Assembly: GCA_905215105.1 (NCBI GenBank)
Contig: CAJMOI010000050.1
Span: 1 to 11,884 of the forward strand
DNA from: an uncultured bacterium
Lineage (GTDB): Bacteria; Bacillota; Clostridia; Oscillospirales; Acutalibacteraceae
Direction: 5' to 3'
DNA: 11,884 nt
This document shows positions 1 to 6,707 of the stretch, piece by piece. The notes beneath the pieces were generated by a model. It was not told the DNA's origin, ran no database searches, and was given only the letters and a program-made list of their open reading frames with translations. Position 1 is the stretch's first letter, and each line of letters starts with the position of its first letter. The position numbers and the translations under genes were made by a program.

Positions 1-80
1 ACCCGTTTTCTGTTGGCCGCGCCGTTTTTTTGTGTATATTCCGGCCTTCTTTGCCATAGATTGAAGATGTAACTTTGACA

Positions 81-87
81 AGAAGGA
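81..87 (+). promoter_or_regulatory. Ribosome binding site deciding the start of the 98-1102 gene
   Basis: AGAAGGA lies 10 nt before TTG 98 but only 1 nt before the in-frame GTG at 89. The spacing favours the TTG start. An in-frame stop at 62-64 excludes any longer protein. Confidence 0.5.
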
Positions 88-97
88 TGTGTGGAAT

Positions 98-1102
98 TTG
101 GAACGCAGTTTGTCATTTTTTATCAGCTCCCACAGCTCCCGGGGGTATATTTCTTTCTATGAAGAAAGCTATGGTCCTTTACAGAAAACGGAAATCCTCT
201 GCAACTGGCCTCAGCGGTCAGCGGGAGAGCTGTTGGCGCAAATCAAAACCGCTGCTGTCAGCCGGAATGAACCGATTTGGACGGTATTGCACAGTCTGGA
301 TGGTACACCGGAAGGACTGATTCTTCCCGAACGTTCCGTCGGTGTCTTTTTCCCGCGGCCGTGGGATGCCCTTTACTCGGACGGGAACCGGCTGACCGCT
401 TCCTATGGACTGGTGGAAAAGGCACTGGAAGAGTCTCACCGGTGTTTTGCCCGTGCACTGCCCATTCATGACCAGTGGGAATCCATTTATATCGGTGAAA
501 CCGATTTTGACCGGTTGAATCAGTTGGCCGCGGAAACGGCGGAAGGTCTTCTGGACGGAAAAGCCGGAACCGAACCCGGAAAAAACGTCCTTCGTTTTCT
601 GGGTGCCGCCACCCACTCCGGCAGCATGGACGTCATCGACCAGATTACAGCGGATATTCCCCGCCGTATCTTTATCAAAGGCCGCCCCGGCACGGGAAAA
701 TCCACTTTCCTCAAAAAAATCCGGGCAGCGGCCAATGCAGCCGGATGGAACACAGAAGAATACCGCTGCGCTTTTGACCCCAACAGCGCCGATATGGTGG
801 TCATTCCGGAACTGGGAATCTGTCTGTTTGACAGCACCGCCCCTCACGAGCATTTCCCCAGCCGGGAAGGAGACGAAATTCTGGATATCTACAAAGCAGC
901 GGTGACTCCCGGCACCGATGAACGGTATCAGGAAGAAATCAGCGCCATTTCCCGGCGGTATAAGGAACAGATTCGGCAGGCAACCGCCGCACTGGATCAG
1001 GCGTGGACGGTGTGGAACCGAATCGATGCCCAGCGGGATGACTGGGACTCCGCCGCCATTCAAAAAGAAAAAGAGCAGATTCTTCACCGGATTCTGAAAT
1101 AA
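98..1102 (+). CDS. Tandem P-loop ATPase/nucleotide-binding protein, PRK06851-like, with decayed N-terminal P-loop
   Basis: I recognise this as the uncharacterised ATP-binding family often labelled PRK06851; substrate and role are unknown. Counting residues from a GTG at 89, the C-terminal half has a textbook Walker A (GRPGTGKST, 198-206) followed by FDPNSADMVVIPEL (229-242) and FDSTAPHEHFP (247-257), the family signature. The N-terminal half (about 13-97) is a diverged copy of the same unit: TEILCNWPQRSAGELLAQI lies where IFIKGRPGTGKSTFLKKI lies in the second, so the first P-loop has lost its Gly and Lys residues. There is no signal peptide or membrane helix, so it should be cytoplasmic. The length (334-337 aa) is slightly below the roughly 360 usual for the family. 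I prefer TTG at 98 because AGAAGGA (81-87) is 10 nt upstream; the GTG at 89 is too close to that site. The only upstream promoter-like pair (TTGGCC 13-18, TATATT 35-40, 16-bp spacer) is weak. Confidence 0.8.
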   Translation: MERSLSFFISSHSSRGYISFYEESYGPLQKTEILCNWPQRSAGELLAQIKTAAVSRNEPIWTVLHSLDGTPEGLILPERSVGVFFPRPWDALYSDGNRLTASYGLVEKALEESHRCFARALPIHDQWESIYIGETDFDRLNQLAAETAEGLLDGKAGTEPGKNVLRFLGAATHSGSMDVIDQITADIPRRIFIKGRPGTGKSTFLKKIRAAANAAGWNTEEYRCAFDPNSADMVVIPELGICLFDSTAPHEHFPSREGDEILDIYKAAVTPGTDERYQEEISAISRRYKEQIRQATAALDQAWTVWNRIDAQRDDWDSAAIQKEKEQILHRILK

Positions 1103-1117
1103 ATTCCGACAAAGCAG

Positions 1118-1155
1118 CAGGCCAACGCAGAAAGTTTTCCGCGTTGGCCTGTTTT
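1118..1155 (+). terminator. Intrinsic terminator between convergent genes
   Basis: CAGGCCAACGC (1118-1128) pairs perfectly with GCGTTGGCCTG (1141-1151) over 11 bp, with a 12-nt loop, and is followed on the + strand by TTTT. It lies 15 nt after the ATPase gene stop. On the - strand the same hairpin lies just beyond the MATE stop but is followed by only a short T run, so it may also stop that transcript, less efficiently. Confidence 0.85.
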
Positions 1156-1159
1156 CATG

Positions 1160-2554
1160 TTATTCTGTTTCAGACGTGATGGCCTTGTGCTTCCATTTTC
1201 CCCGGCGATAGCAGAAATAGGTAATCAGCGCGCCCAGCACCCAGGAAACCAGCAGGGAAATATACAGACAGTCGGGATTGCCTGCGGGCTGTTCCGGGCT
1301 GCGGGTCAAAAACGCAATGCCATAGGCAATGGGGACGCGGATGACCACCGTAGTGATAAAGGAAATCCACATGGGCGTCATGGTATCACCAGCTCCGCGC
1401 ATGACACCGGACAATCCCTGGGTAACGGACATGGCGATATATCCCACCGCCAGAATGCACATCATGTGGAATCCCAGATCAATGATGGACTGGGTATTGG
1501 TGAACCAGCCCATGAGAATCCGTCCGAACAGCAGAATCAGAATGGTCAGCATAGTGGAGACAATCAATCCCAGCTTCATACCGGCTTTGGTGCCCTCGTG
1601 AACCCGATCGATTTTTCCTGCACCGATGTTCTGTCCGGAATAAGTAGTCATGGCCGTACCAAAAGTGAAGTTGGGCATCATGGCAAAGCCGTCTACTCGC
1701 ATCACGATAATACTGGCGGTAATCACGGCCGTCTCAAAGCTGTTGGTCAGGGACTGTACCACGATAGCGGCCAATGAGAAAATGGCCTGTGCCAGTCCGG
1801 AAGGAACGCCCAATTTGGTCAGCCGCAGCACCAGCTCTTTGTGCAGCCGCAGAGAAGACAGGGGAACCACCACAATCTCCTTCATGTTCAGCAGGCGAAT
1901 CAGACAGAGAATGCCGGAAACGATCTGTGAAATGCTGGTAGCAATGGCCACACCGGCCACGCCCCAATGAAAAACAACTACAAAGAGTAAATCCAACACA
2001 ACATTCAACAGACAGGCAATCACCAGATAGACCAGCGGCATAAAGGAATCGCCCAAACCACGCAGGACACCAGCCAGAATGTTATATCCGGCAGTGCCGA
2101 TAATTCCAAGGAAAATGATAATCAGATAATTGCAGGAATCCTGATAAATTTCCGCCGGCGTATTGATTAGGGACATCAGCGGATGGGTAATCAGCGGCCC
2201 CAGAATCATAATGAAAATCGACGAAATCACCGTCAGAGTAATGGTGTTTCCCACGGTAGTGGACAGCAGGTCTTGCTGTCTTGCGCCAAAATACTGAGAA
2301 ACCATGATGGTAGCGCCGGTGGCAATGCCCATAAACAGCACCAGCAGCAGGTTGAGCAGCGGTCCGCTGGCGCCTACGGCTGCCAGTGCATTATCGCCCA
2401 CATATTTTCCCACCACAATGGAGTCCACGGTATTATAAAGCTGCTGTGCCAGATTGCCAATAAGCAGCGGCACGGAAAACTGAATCAACCCCCGCATGGG
2501 GCTTCCCTGCGTCAGGTCCTGTGTTCCAAAAAAAGCGGCAATTTTCCCTTTCAT
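1160..2554 (-). CDS. MATE family multidrug/toxin exporter
   Basis: This is a 464-residue polytopic membrane protein of the MATE family, which exports cationic drugs or metabolites in exchange for Na+ or H+. The family length is about 440-470 and this looks complete. The N-terminal signature is clear: TQGSPMRGLIQFSVPLL (11-27) leads into helix 1, then YNTVDSIVVGKYVG and ALAAVGASGP follow in the order typical of clostridial MATE proteins. The second half repeats the fold, as expected of two six-helix bundles. The start is fixed by AAGGAG (2566-2571) 11 nt before the ATG. It has its own promoter (2618-2646) and a leader that holds a hairpin with a U tract. The actual substrate cannot be read from the sequence, so I give no symbol. 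Confidence 0.95.
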   Translation of the reverse strand: MKGKIAAFFGTQDLTQGSPMRGLIQFSVPLLIGNLAQQLYNTVDSIVVGKYVGDNALAAVGASGPLLNLLLVLFMGIATGATIMVSQYFGARQQDLLSTTVGNTITLTVISSIFIMILGPLITHPLMSLINTPAEIYQDSCNYLIIIFLGIIGTAGYNILAGVLRGLGDSFMPLVYLVIACLLNVVLDLLFVVVFHWGVAGVAIATSISQIVSGILCLIRLLNMKEIVVVPLSSLRLHKELVLRLTKLGVPSGLAQAIFSLAAIVVQSLTNSFETAVITASIIVMRVDGFAMMPNFTFGTAMTTYSGQNIGAGKIDRVHEGTKAGMKLGLIVSTMLTILILLFGRILMGWFTNTQSIIDLGFHMMCILAVGYIAMSVTQGLSGVMRGAGDTMTPMWISFITTVVIRVPIAYGIAFLTRSPEQPAGNPDCLYISLLVSWVLGALITYFCYRRGKWKHKAITSETE

Positions 2555-2578
2555 CTATCCAATCTCTCCTTCTTTCGC

Positions 2579-2607
2579 AAAAAAGAAAGGGCGATTGTGC
2601 CCTTCCT
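2579..2607 (-). terminator. Terminator-like hairpin in the MATE gene leader
   Basis: On the - strand AGGAAGGGC (2607-2599) pairs with GCCCTTTCT (2592-2584) over 9 bp with one U-G pair and a 6-nt loop, followed by five T (2583-2579). It sits between the predicted promoter and the ribosome binding site of the MATE gene, the usual place for an attenuator. No termination activity can be shown from sequence alone. Confidence 0.6.
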
Positions 2608-2617
2608 AAACAGTTTC

Positions 2618-2646
2618 ATTGTAACACAGTTTCCCAATTCTGACAA
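2618..2646 (-). promoter_or_regulatory. Sigma-A-type promoter for the MATE gene
   Basis: On the - strand TTGTCA (2646-2641) and TACAAT (2623-2618) are separated by exactly 17 bp, each one base from consensus. Transcription would begin near 2611, giving a leader of about 57 nt. Confidence 0.75.
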
Positions 2647-2696
2647 TATCCAATCTTCCGCCGAATTGCCAAAGGAAAGCCCCTCTCTTTCAGCAC

Positions 2697-2729
2697 AAAA
2701 AAAGCAGCCTGCTTTTCACAGGCTGCTTT
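2697..2729 (-). terminator. Intrinsic terminator of prfB
   Basis: AAAGCAGCCTG and CAGGCTGCTTT form a perfect 11-bp stem (2701-2711 with 2719-2729) and a 7-nt loop. On the - strand the stem runs into seven T. It lies 7 nt after the prfB stop. Confidence 0.9.
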
Positions 2730-2736
2730 GAGAAAA

Positions 2737-3864
2737 TTAGTCAATCTCTTCCGTAATGGCGTTTAGGCTTCCGGCCTTCAGATAGGCATTGATGAAACCG
2801 TCCAGATCGCCGTCCATCACTGCATTGATATTACCGGACTCATAGCCGGTACGGTGATCCTTTACCAGCGTATAGGGCATGAACACATAGGAGCGAATCT
2901 GGCTGCCCCAGGCAATTTCCTTCTGCTCGCCCTTAATGTCACTGATTTTCTCCAGATGCTCGCGCTCTTTGATTTCAATCAGCTTGGATTTCAGCATACG
3001 CATAGCCACGTCACGGTTCTGATACTGGCTGCGCTCCACCTGACAGGCCACCACAATGCCGGTGGGGATATGGGTCAGTCGGACAGCGGAAGAGGTCTTG
3101 TTAACCTTCTGTCCACCGGCGCCGCTGGCACGGTACACGTCCATTTTGATGTCTGCGGGATCGATCTCCACCTCGATGGTATCGTCGATTTCCGGCATGA
3201 CTTCCAGAGAAGAAAAAGAAGTGTGACGGCGTCCGGAGGAGTCAAAGGGAGACACCCGGACCAGACGGTGAACGCCTGCTTCGCTCTTCAAAAAGCCGTA
3301 AGCATTTTCACCCTCGATCAGTACGGAAGCACTTTTCAGACCGGCTTCTTCACCGTCCAGATAGTCCAGGGTCTTTACCTGGAAGCCGTGGCGCTCGCCC
3401 CAGCGGTTGTACATCCGGTACAGCATTTCTGCCCAGTCCTGCGCTTCCGTTCCGCCGGCGCCTGCATGGAAGGTCAAAATGGCATTTTTACTGTCATACT
3501 CTCCGGTGAGCAGGGTAGTCAGGCGCATGGCCTCCAGCTGGCTCTTGAAGTTCTCCAGCTCTTCCTGGGCTTCCGGCAGAACGGACAGGTCCTCGGCCTC
3601 GTCGCCCATCTCCGCCAGTGCCATGGCGTCGTCGTAGTGACCGCACAGTTTATTGTAATTTTCCACTTTGGCTTTCAGCGAACTGGTACGCTGAAGCACC
3701 TTCTGGGTGTTTTCCAGATCATCCCAAAACCCCGGAGCCGCGGCCTGCTGCTCCAGCTTTTCAATTTCTTCCTTGGTCTTTTCCAGTCCCAGTGCGTCTG
3801 CCAGTTCCCGGAGCTCCGGCTCCAAATCTACCAGCGCCTGCTTGACTTCTTCAAATTGCAGCAT
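2737..3864 (-). CDS. prfB: Peptide chain release factor 2
   Basis: RF2 recognises UGA and UAA in the ribosomal A site and triggers hydrolysis of peptidyl-tRNA. The 375 residues are full length. The stop-codon tripeptide SPF is at 205-207 (RF2 type; RF1 would have PxT), and the catalytic GGQ is at 250-252 within SGAGGQKVNKTSSAVRL. FHAGAGGTEAQDWAEML (132-148) is the usual domain 2 entry, and the N-terminal helical domain ends in PGFWDD. The N-terminus aligns with other RF2 proteins from MLQFEEVKQ onward, and the frame is open throughout, so the programmed +1 frameshift near codon 25 found in many prfB genes is absent. The start follows TGAGG and AGAGGA; the latter is unusually close to the ATG. 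The gene has its own promoter (3947-3975) and terminator. Confidence 0.97.
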   Translation of the reverse strand: MLQFEEVKQALVDLEPELRELADALGLEKTKEEIEKLEQQAAAPGFWDDLENTQKVLQRTSSLKAKVENYNKLCGHYDDAMALAEMGDEAEDLSVLPEAQEELENFKSQLEAMRLTTLLTGEYDSKNAILTFHAGAGGTEAQDWAEMLYRMYNRWGERHGFQVKTLDYLDGEEAGLKSASVLIEGENAYGFLKSEAGVHRLVRVSPFDSSGRRHTSFSSLEVMPEIDDTIEVEIDPADIKMDVYRASGAGGQKVNKTSSAVRLTHIPTGIVVACQVERSQYQNRDVAMRMLKSKLIEIKEREHLEKISDIKGEQKEIAWGSQIRSYVFMPYTLVKDHRTGYESGNINAVMDGDLDGFINAYLKAGSLNAITEEID

Positions 3865-3946
3865 ATTCCTCTACCTCAGCGTTTCTGTATTTGATGGGAA
3901 TTCCCCCAACTGCCCTGACAGCAGTTTTCGATTGATTAACTGTATT

Positions 3947-3975
3947 ATTATAGAAGATTTTCTCCGGATTGTAAA
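3947..3975 (-). promoter_or_regulatory. Sigma-A-type promoter for prfB
   Basis: On the - strand TTTACA (3975-3970) and a perfect TATAAT (3952-3947) are separated by 17 bp. The predicted leader is about 75 nt. It contains a small hairpin, AACTGC/GCAGTT (3908-3913 with 3921-3926). Confidence 0.8.
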
Positions 3976-4004
3976 TACCCGGAGCCGGGAAACGTGGAAA
4001 CGAC

Positions 4005-4034
4005 AAAAAGGGCGCGGAAAAACCACGCCCTTTT
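4005..4034 (-). terminator. Intrinsic terminator of secDF
   Basis: On the - strand AAAAGGGCGTGG (4034-4023) pairs with CCGCGCCCTTTT (4017-4006) over 12 bp with one U-G pair and a 5-nt loop, ending in a T run. It lies 32 nt downstream of the secF stop and upstream of the prfB promoter, so it separates the two units. Confidence 0.9.
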
Positions 4035-4066
4035 CTGTTGAATATTTTGGAAAAACCGATGACGCT

Positions 4067-5020
4067 TTATGCCTTCTGGGCCTCGCGCTTCTTCTGCTTG
4101 TGGTTCTGCCACATCACATACAGAGGACCAGCCAGGCAAACAGAAGAGTAACAGCCAGTGACAATACCGATCATCATGGGCAGTGCGAAGGTGGTAACGG
4201 AAGAAAGTCCGTATACAGAACCCACAATGAATACCACTGTAACAGCCAGGAAGGTGCAAACAGAGGTATAGATGGAACGGGTCAGCGTCTGGTTGATACT
4301 GGTATCCATCAGCAGCTCATATTCCACCTTGGGTCCCATAATCTTGCGGTTTTCACGCACACGGTCATAGACCACGATGGTATCATTCAGAGAGTAACCC
4401 AGAATGGTGAGCACCACGGCGATGAAGTTATCGTCGATGGGGAACCGGAAAACCACAAAGGTGAAGTATACCATCAATACGTCGTGAAGCAATGCCACCA
4501 CTGCCATCACACCAGCGGACATACCACCGATTTTGCGGAAACGGAGGGCCACATAGATGACCAGCAATACAGCTGCCAGTGCAACTGCCACCAGGCACTT
4601 GGCAAAGAACTTTGCACCCATGGTGGGAGGCACAGAGCTGGACTGCATCACGTCAAATTCAGAATCGGGATAGGCCTTGGACAGCTCTGAAGCAATTGCC
4701 TTCTGTTCATCCAGAGAGATTCCGTCGCTGCCGGACAGGGAAACATTCAGAGTGTTGACGCTTCCGCTCTCTGTACCGCCGATACCGTCGGTAATGGTGA
4801 CCTCAACGGACTTGCCAATGGCGGTTTCCACGGCCTCTTCCACCGTTTCCTGATCCACCTCACCGGTATAGGAATACTGTACCAGAGCGCCGCCGCGGAA
4901 GTTGATATCCAGCTCCACGCCGCCGATCAGGTTAAACAGCAGACCCACTGCAAAAATTGCCAGAGAAATCAGAATGTAAATCTTCCGGTGCTGATAGAAT
5001 TTGATGTTGAACTTTTTCAT
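4067..5020 (-). CDS. secF: Protein translocase subunit SecF
   Basis: SecF pairs with SecD to form the membrane complex that helps pull preproteins out of SecYEG using the proton-motive force. At 317 residues it has the SecF plan: a first membrane helix (about 13-31), an extracytoplasmic domain (about 35-135) opening with VELDINFRGG, then five helices. The family signature LTILGYSLNDTIVVYDRVREN is at 204-224 and includes the conserved Asp213. The start is set by GGAGGT (5029-5034), 8 nt before ATG 5020; the frame is open further upstream (MAVWRCER...), but that stretch lies inside the end of secD. The ATG overlaps the secD stop as ATGA, so the two are translationally coupled. The basic C-terminal tail lies in the cytoplasm. 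Confidence 0.96.
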   Translation of the reverse strand: MKKFNIKFYQHRKIYILISLAIFAVGLLFNLIGGVELDINFRGGALVQYSYTGEVDQETVEEAVETAIGKSVEVTITDGIGGTESGSVNTLNVSLSGSDGISLDEQKAIASELSKAYPDSEFDVMQSSSVPPTMGAKFFAKCLVAVALAAVLLVIYVALRFRKIGGMSAGVMAVVALLHDVLMVYFTFVVFRFPIDDNFIAVVLTILGYSLNDTIVVYDRVRENRKIMGPKVEYELLMDTSINQTLTRSIYTSVCTFLAVTVVFIVGSVYGLSSVTTFALPMMIGIVTGCYSSVCLAGPLYVMWQNHKQKKREAQKA

Positions 5021-6429
5021 TCTTTCGCACCTCCAAACAGCCACTTATTGCGCAGCAGCTTGAACCGGGACAGAGACTTGGTCATCAGTCGGGTTGCCGT
5101 CACGCCCATGATAAAGTTGCCGATCACGCCAATCAGCAGCGTATAACCAAAGGAATAAATGGAGCCGGTGGTAGAGGCGCCGAAGATTACGGAAAGGATA
5201 TTGCTGGGTCCGAATACTGCCATCAGAATCACAGCAACGATAATCACGGTGATATTGCCGTCGAAAATGGCCCAGAAACTGCTCTCGTTGCCCTTTTCGA
5301 TGGCGCCGTCCAGGGTCTTGCCCAGCCACAGCTCTTCCTTAATGCGGGTAGCGGTAATAATGTTTGCGTCAACGCCCATACCGATAGACAGGATAATACC
5401 GGCGATACCGGGCAGGGTCATGGTAAAGCTGGGGAAAGCCGGGAAATAACCGGACACTGCAATCAGGGACAGCGCCACCTGACCTGCCAGTGCAATCACA
5501 GCCACAAAGCCGGGCATACGGAACATAATCAGCATAAACACGGCCACCAGCGCAAAGGCAATGATGCCGGCCATGGTCATGGCGTTCAGAGAAGACTCAC
5601 CCAGCGTGGGGCTGATGGTGCCGAAGCTGTCGGTTTTCAGGGTAAAGGGCAGGGCACCGGCGTTGATCTTCTGTGCCAGCTCGGTAGCGGTGGCAGCAGT
5701 AAAGGAATCACTGGTAATGGTGCATTCACCCTCGGTAATGGCGGATTCCACAGTGGGATAGGAGATCATCACGTCATCCATCCACACGGAAATGGTTTTG
5801 CCAACCAGTTCGCTGGTAGCATCCGCAAACTTTTTGGCGCCATCTTCGCTGAACTTCAGTTCAACCAGATATTTCACGGTACCGGTGGTTTGATCCTGAT
5901 AGGACTTGGCTTCTGCAGAAACCACATCGTCACCTTCCAGAATGACGTTTTCCTTCGTGGTGCCGGTAGGCGTCTTATACATGGTGTTGCCGTTTTCATC
6001 CAGCTCCTGGGTTTCATACTCCATACCCTCGCGGAAGGTCAGCTCTGCCGTTGCGGCCAGCTCTTCGATGGCCTCTTCAGGGTTGAAGTCGGCCTCGTCG
6101 CTCTTCCAGGGGAAACGGATAATAATCCGGTCATTGGACGTATCCGTATAGAGCTCATAGTCGGTTACATTGTTGTTCAGCAGGCGCAGCTTGATGGTCT
6201 CTTCCACAGAGCTGAGCTGCTCATCCGTCGCATCCACACCGTCTGCCGGAACAAACGTTGCTTCCACGCCGCCGCGGATATCGATACCCCAGCGGATATC
6301 TCCCGCGCCTTTGATGTACGTGATTTTATTATCGCCATTCTGTCCGTACACGCCAAAGATCGACGTATATGTCAAAAGCAGAATGAGAATCGCGACAATG
6401 AAAAACACTGCCTTGGGTACTCGCTTCAT
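5017..6429 (-). CDS. secD: Protein translocase subunit SecD
   Basis: SecD is the larger half of the SecDF complex, which acts late in Sec-dependent export. From ATG 6429 it has 470 residues: an N-terminal helix (about 7-25), a large extracytoplasmic region (about 30-280) with IRWGIDIRGGVEATF (45-59, the D1 motif), and five C-terminal helices. LPGIAGIILSIGMGVDANI (339-357) is the classic SecD D4 motif with conserved Asp354, followed by RIKEEL. I chose ATG 6429 because GGAGG (6438-6442) lies 8 nt upstream; the ATG at 6435 is too close. An in-frame ATG at 6483 would add 18 mostly basic residues and has GGAAGG 7 nt upstream, so a longer form is possible. It precedes secF with a 4-nt overlap. There is no yajC next to it. 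A strong promoter and a leader of about 118 nt precede it. Confidence 0.95.
   Translation of the reverse strand: MKRVPKAVFFIVAILILLLTYTSIFGVYGQNGDNKITYIKGAGDIRWGIDIRGGVEATFVPADGVDATDEQLSSVEETIKLRLLNNNVTDYELYTDTSNDRIIIRFPWKSDEADFNPEEAIEELAATAELTFREGMEYETQELDENGNTMYKTPTGTTKENVILEGDDVVSAEAKSYQDQTTGTVKYLVELKFSEDGAKKFADATSELVGKTISVWMDDVMISYPTVESAITEGECTITSDSFTAATATELAQKINAGALPFTLKTDSFGTISPTLGESSLNAMTMAGIIAFALVAVFMLIMFRMPGFVAVIALAGQVALSLIAVSGYFPAFPSFTMTLPGIAGIILSIGMGVDANIITATRIKEELWLGKTLDGAIEKGNESSFWAIFDGNITVIIVAVILMAVFGPSNILSVIFGASTTGSIYSFGYTLLIGVIGNFIMGVTATRLMTKSLSRFKLLRNKWLFGGAKE
5029..5034 (-). promoter_or_regulatory. secF ribosome binding site inside secD
   Basis: GGAGGT on the - strand lies 8 nt before ATG 5020, within the last codons of secD. 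It fixes the secF start and rules out the longer in-frame reading. Confidence 0.8.
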
Positions 6430-6437
6430 GCACATAT

Positions 6438-6442
6438 CCTCC
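6438..6442 (-). promoter_or_regulatory. secD ribosome binding site
   Basis: GGAGG on the - strand is 8 nt before ATG 6429 and only 2 nt before the in-frame ATG 6435, so it decides for 6429. Confidence 0.75.
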
Positions 6443-6451
6443 AATTTTTTC

Positions 6452-6513
6452 AGGGACACCCATCCCCTATTTCGTCGCCGCATCTGCTGGCCTTCCAAAA
6501 AACCGATGTCCCT
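6452..6513 (-). promoter_or_regulatory. Structured leader helix upstream of secD
   Basis: On the - strand AGGGACATC (6513-6505) can pair with GGTGTCCCT (6460-6452) over 9 bp with one U-G pair, closing a 44-nt interior. The helix ends 9 nt before the secD ribosome binding site. There is no U tract, so it is not a terminator. It matches no riboswitch class I can name. Confidence 0.4.
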
Positions 6514-6553
6514 TTTCCGGTCAAATTGCAAATAGACAAGCGTAACAGAAAAT

Positions 6554-6582
6554 ATTATAGGCCATAATACCGCAAAAGTCAA
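6554..6582 (-). promoter_or_regulatory. Sigma-A-type promoter for secDF
   Basis: On the - strand TTGACT (6582-6577) and TATAAT (6559-6554) have a 17-bp spacer: five of six and six of six matches to consensus. Transcription would begin near 6547, about 118 nt before the secD start. Confidence 0.85.
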
Positions 6583-6593
6583 CGAAAACCGGG

Positions 6594-6605
6594 TGTAAAT
6601 TTACA
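6594..6605. promoter_or_regulatory. Perfect 12-bp palindrome upstream of the secDF promoter
   Basis: TGTAAATTTACA is fully self-complementary and ends 11 bp upstream of the -35 box. That is a plausible position for a dimeric regulator, but I cannot assign a specific one: it differs from Rex, LexA, GlnR/TnrA and BirA sites. It could also simply be an A/T-rich upstream element. Confidence 0.35.
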
Positions 6606-6653
6606 ATTCTTTGGAAAACTCCCCAAAAAACCATCAACAAATTGTGAACCGCA

Positions 6654-6695
6654 GAAAAAGGGCCTGCCACAGAAACCAATCCGTGACAGGCCCTT
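6654..6695 (-). terminator. Intrinsic terminator of the small membrane protein gene
   Basis: On the - strand AAGGGCCTGTCAC (6695-6683) pairs with GTGGCAGGCCCTT (6670-6658) over 13 bp with one U-G pair and a 12-nt loop, then runs into T's. It starts 12 nt after the stop codon and insulates secDF from upstream transcription. Confidence 0.9.
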
Positions 6696-6707
6696 ACAAA
6701 AGCCAAT

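Noticed and set aside
13..40. Promoter-like TTGGCC and TATATT, and a T run at 25-31 that could be the end of a terminator from outside the window
   Set aside because: Matches are weak, and the left stem arm of any terminator would lie before base 1, so neither can be supported.
75..80. TTGACA resembling a -35 box just before the first gene
   Set aside because: No -10 box lies 16-18 bp downstream, and that position would be inside the coding start.
5890..6567. Long + strand open frame opposite secD, and similar ones opposite prfB (2854-3894), secF (3707-4690), the hydrolase (7318-8562), murF (8733-9479) and murE (10622-11539)
   Set aside because: All are antisense shadows of well-recognised genes and have no family resemblance; they result from codon bias of the opposite strand.
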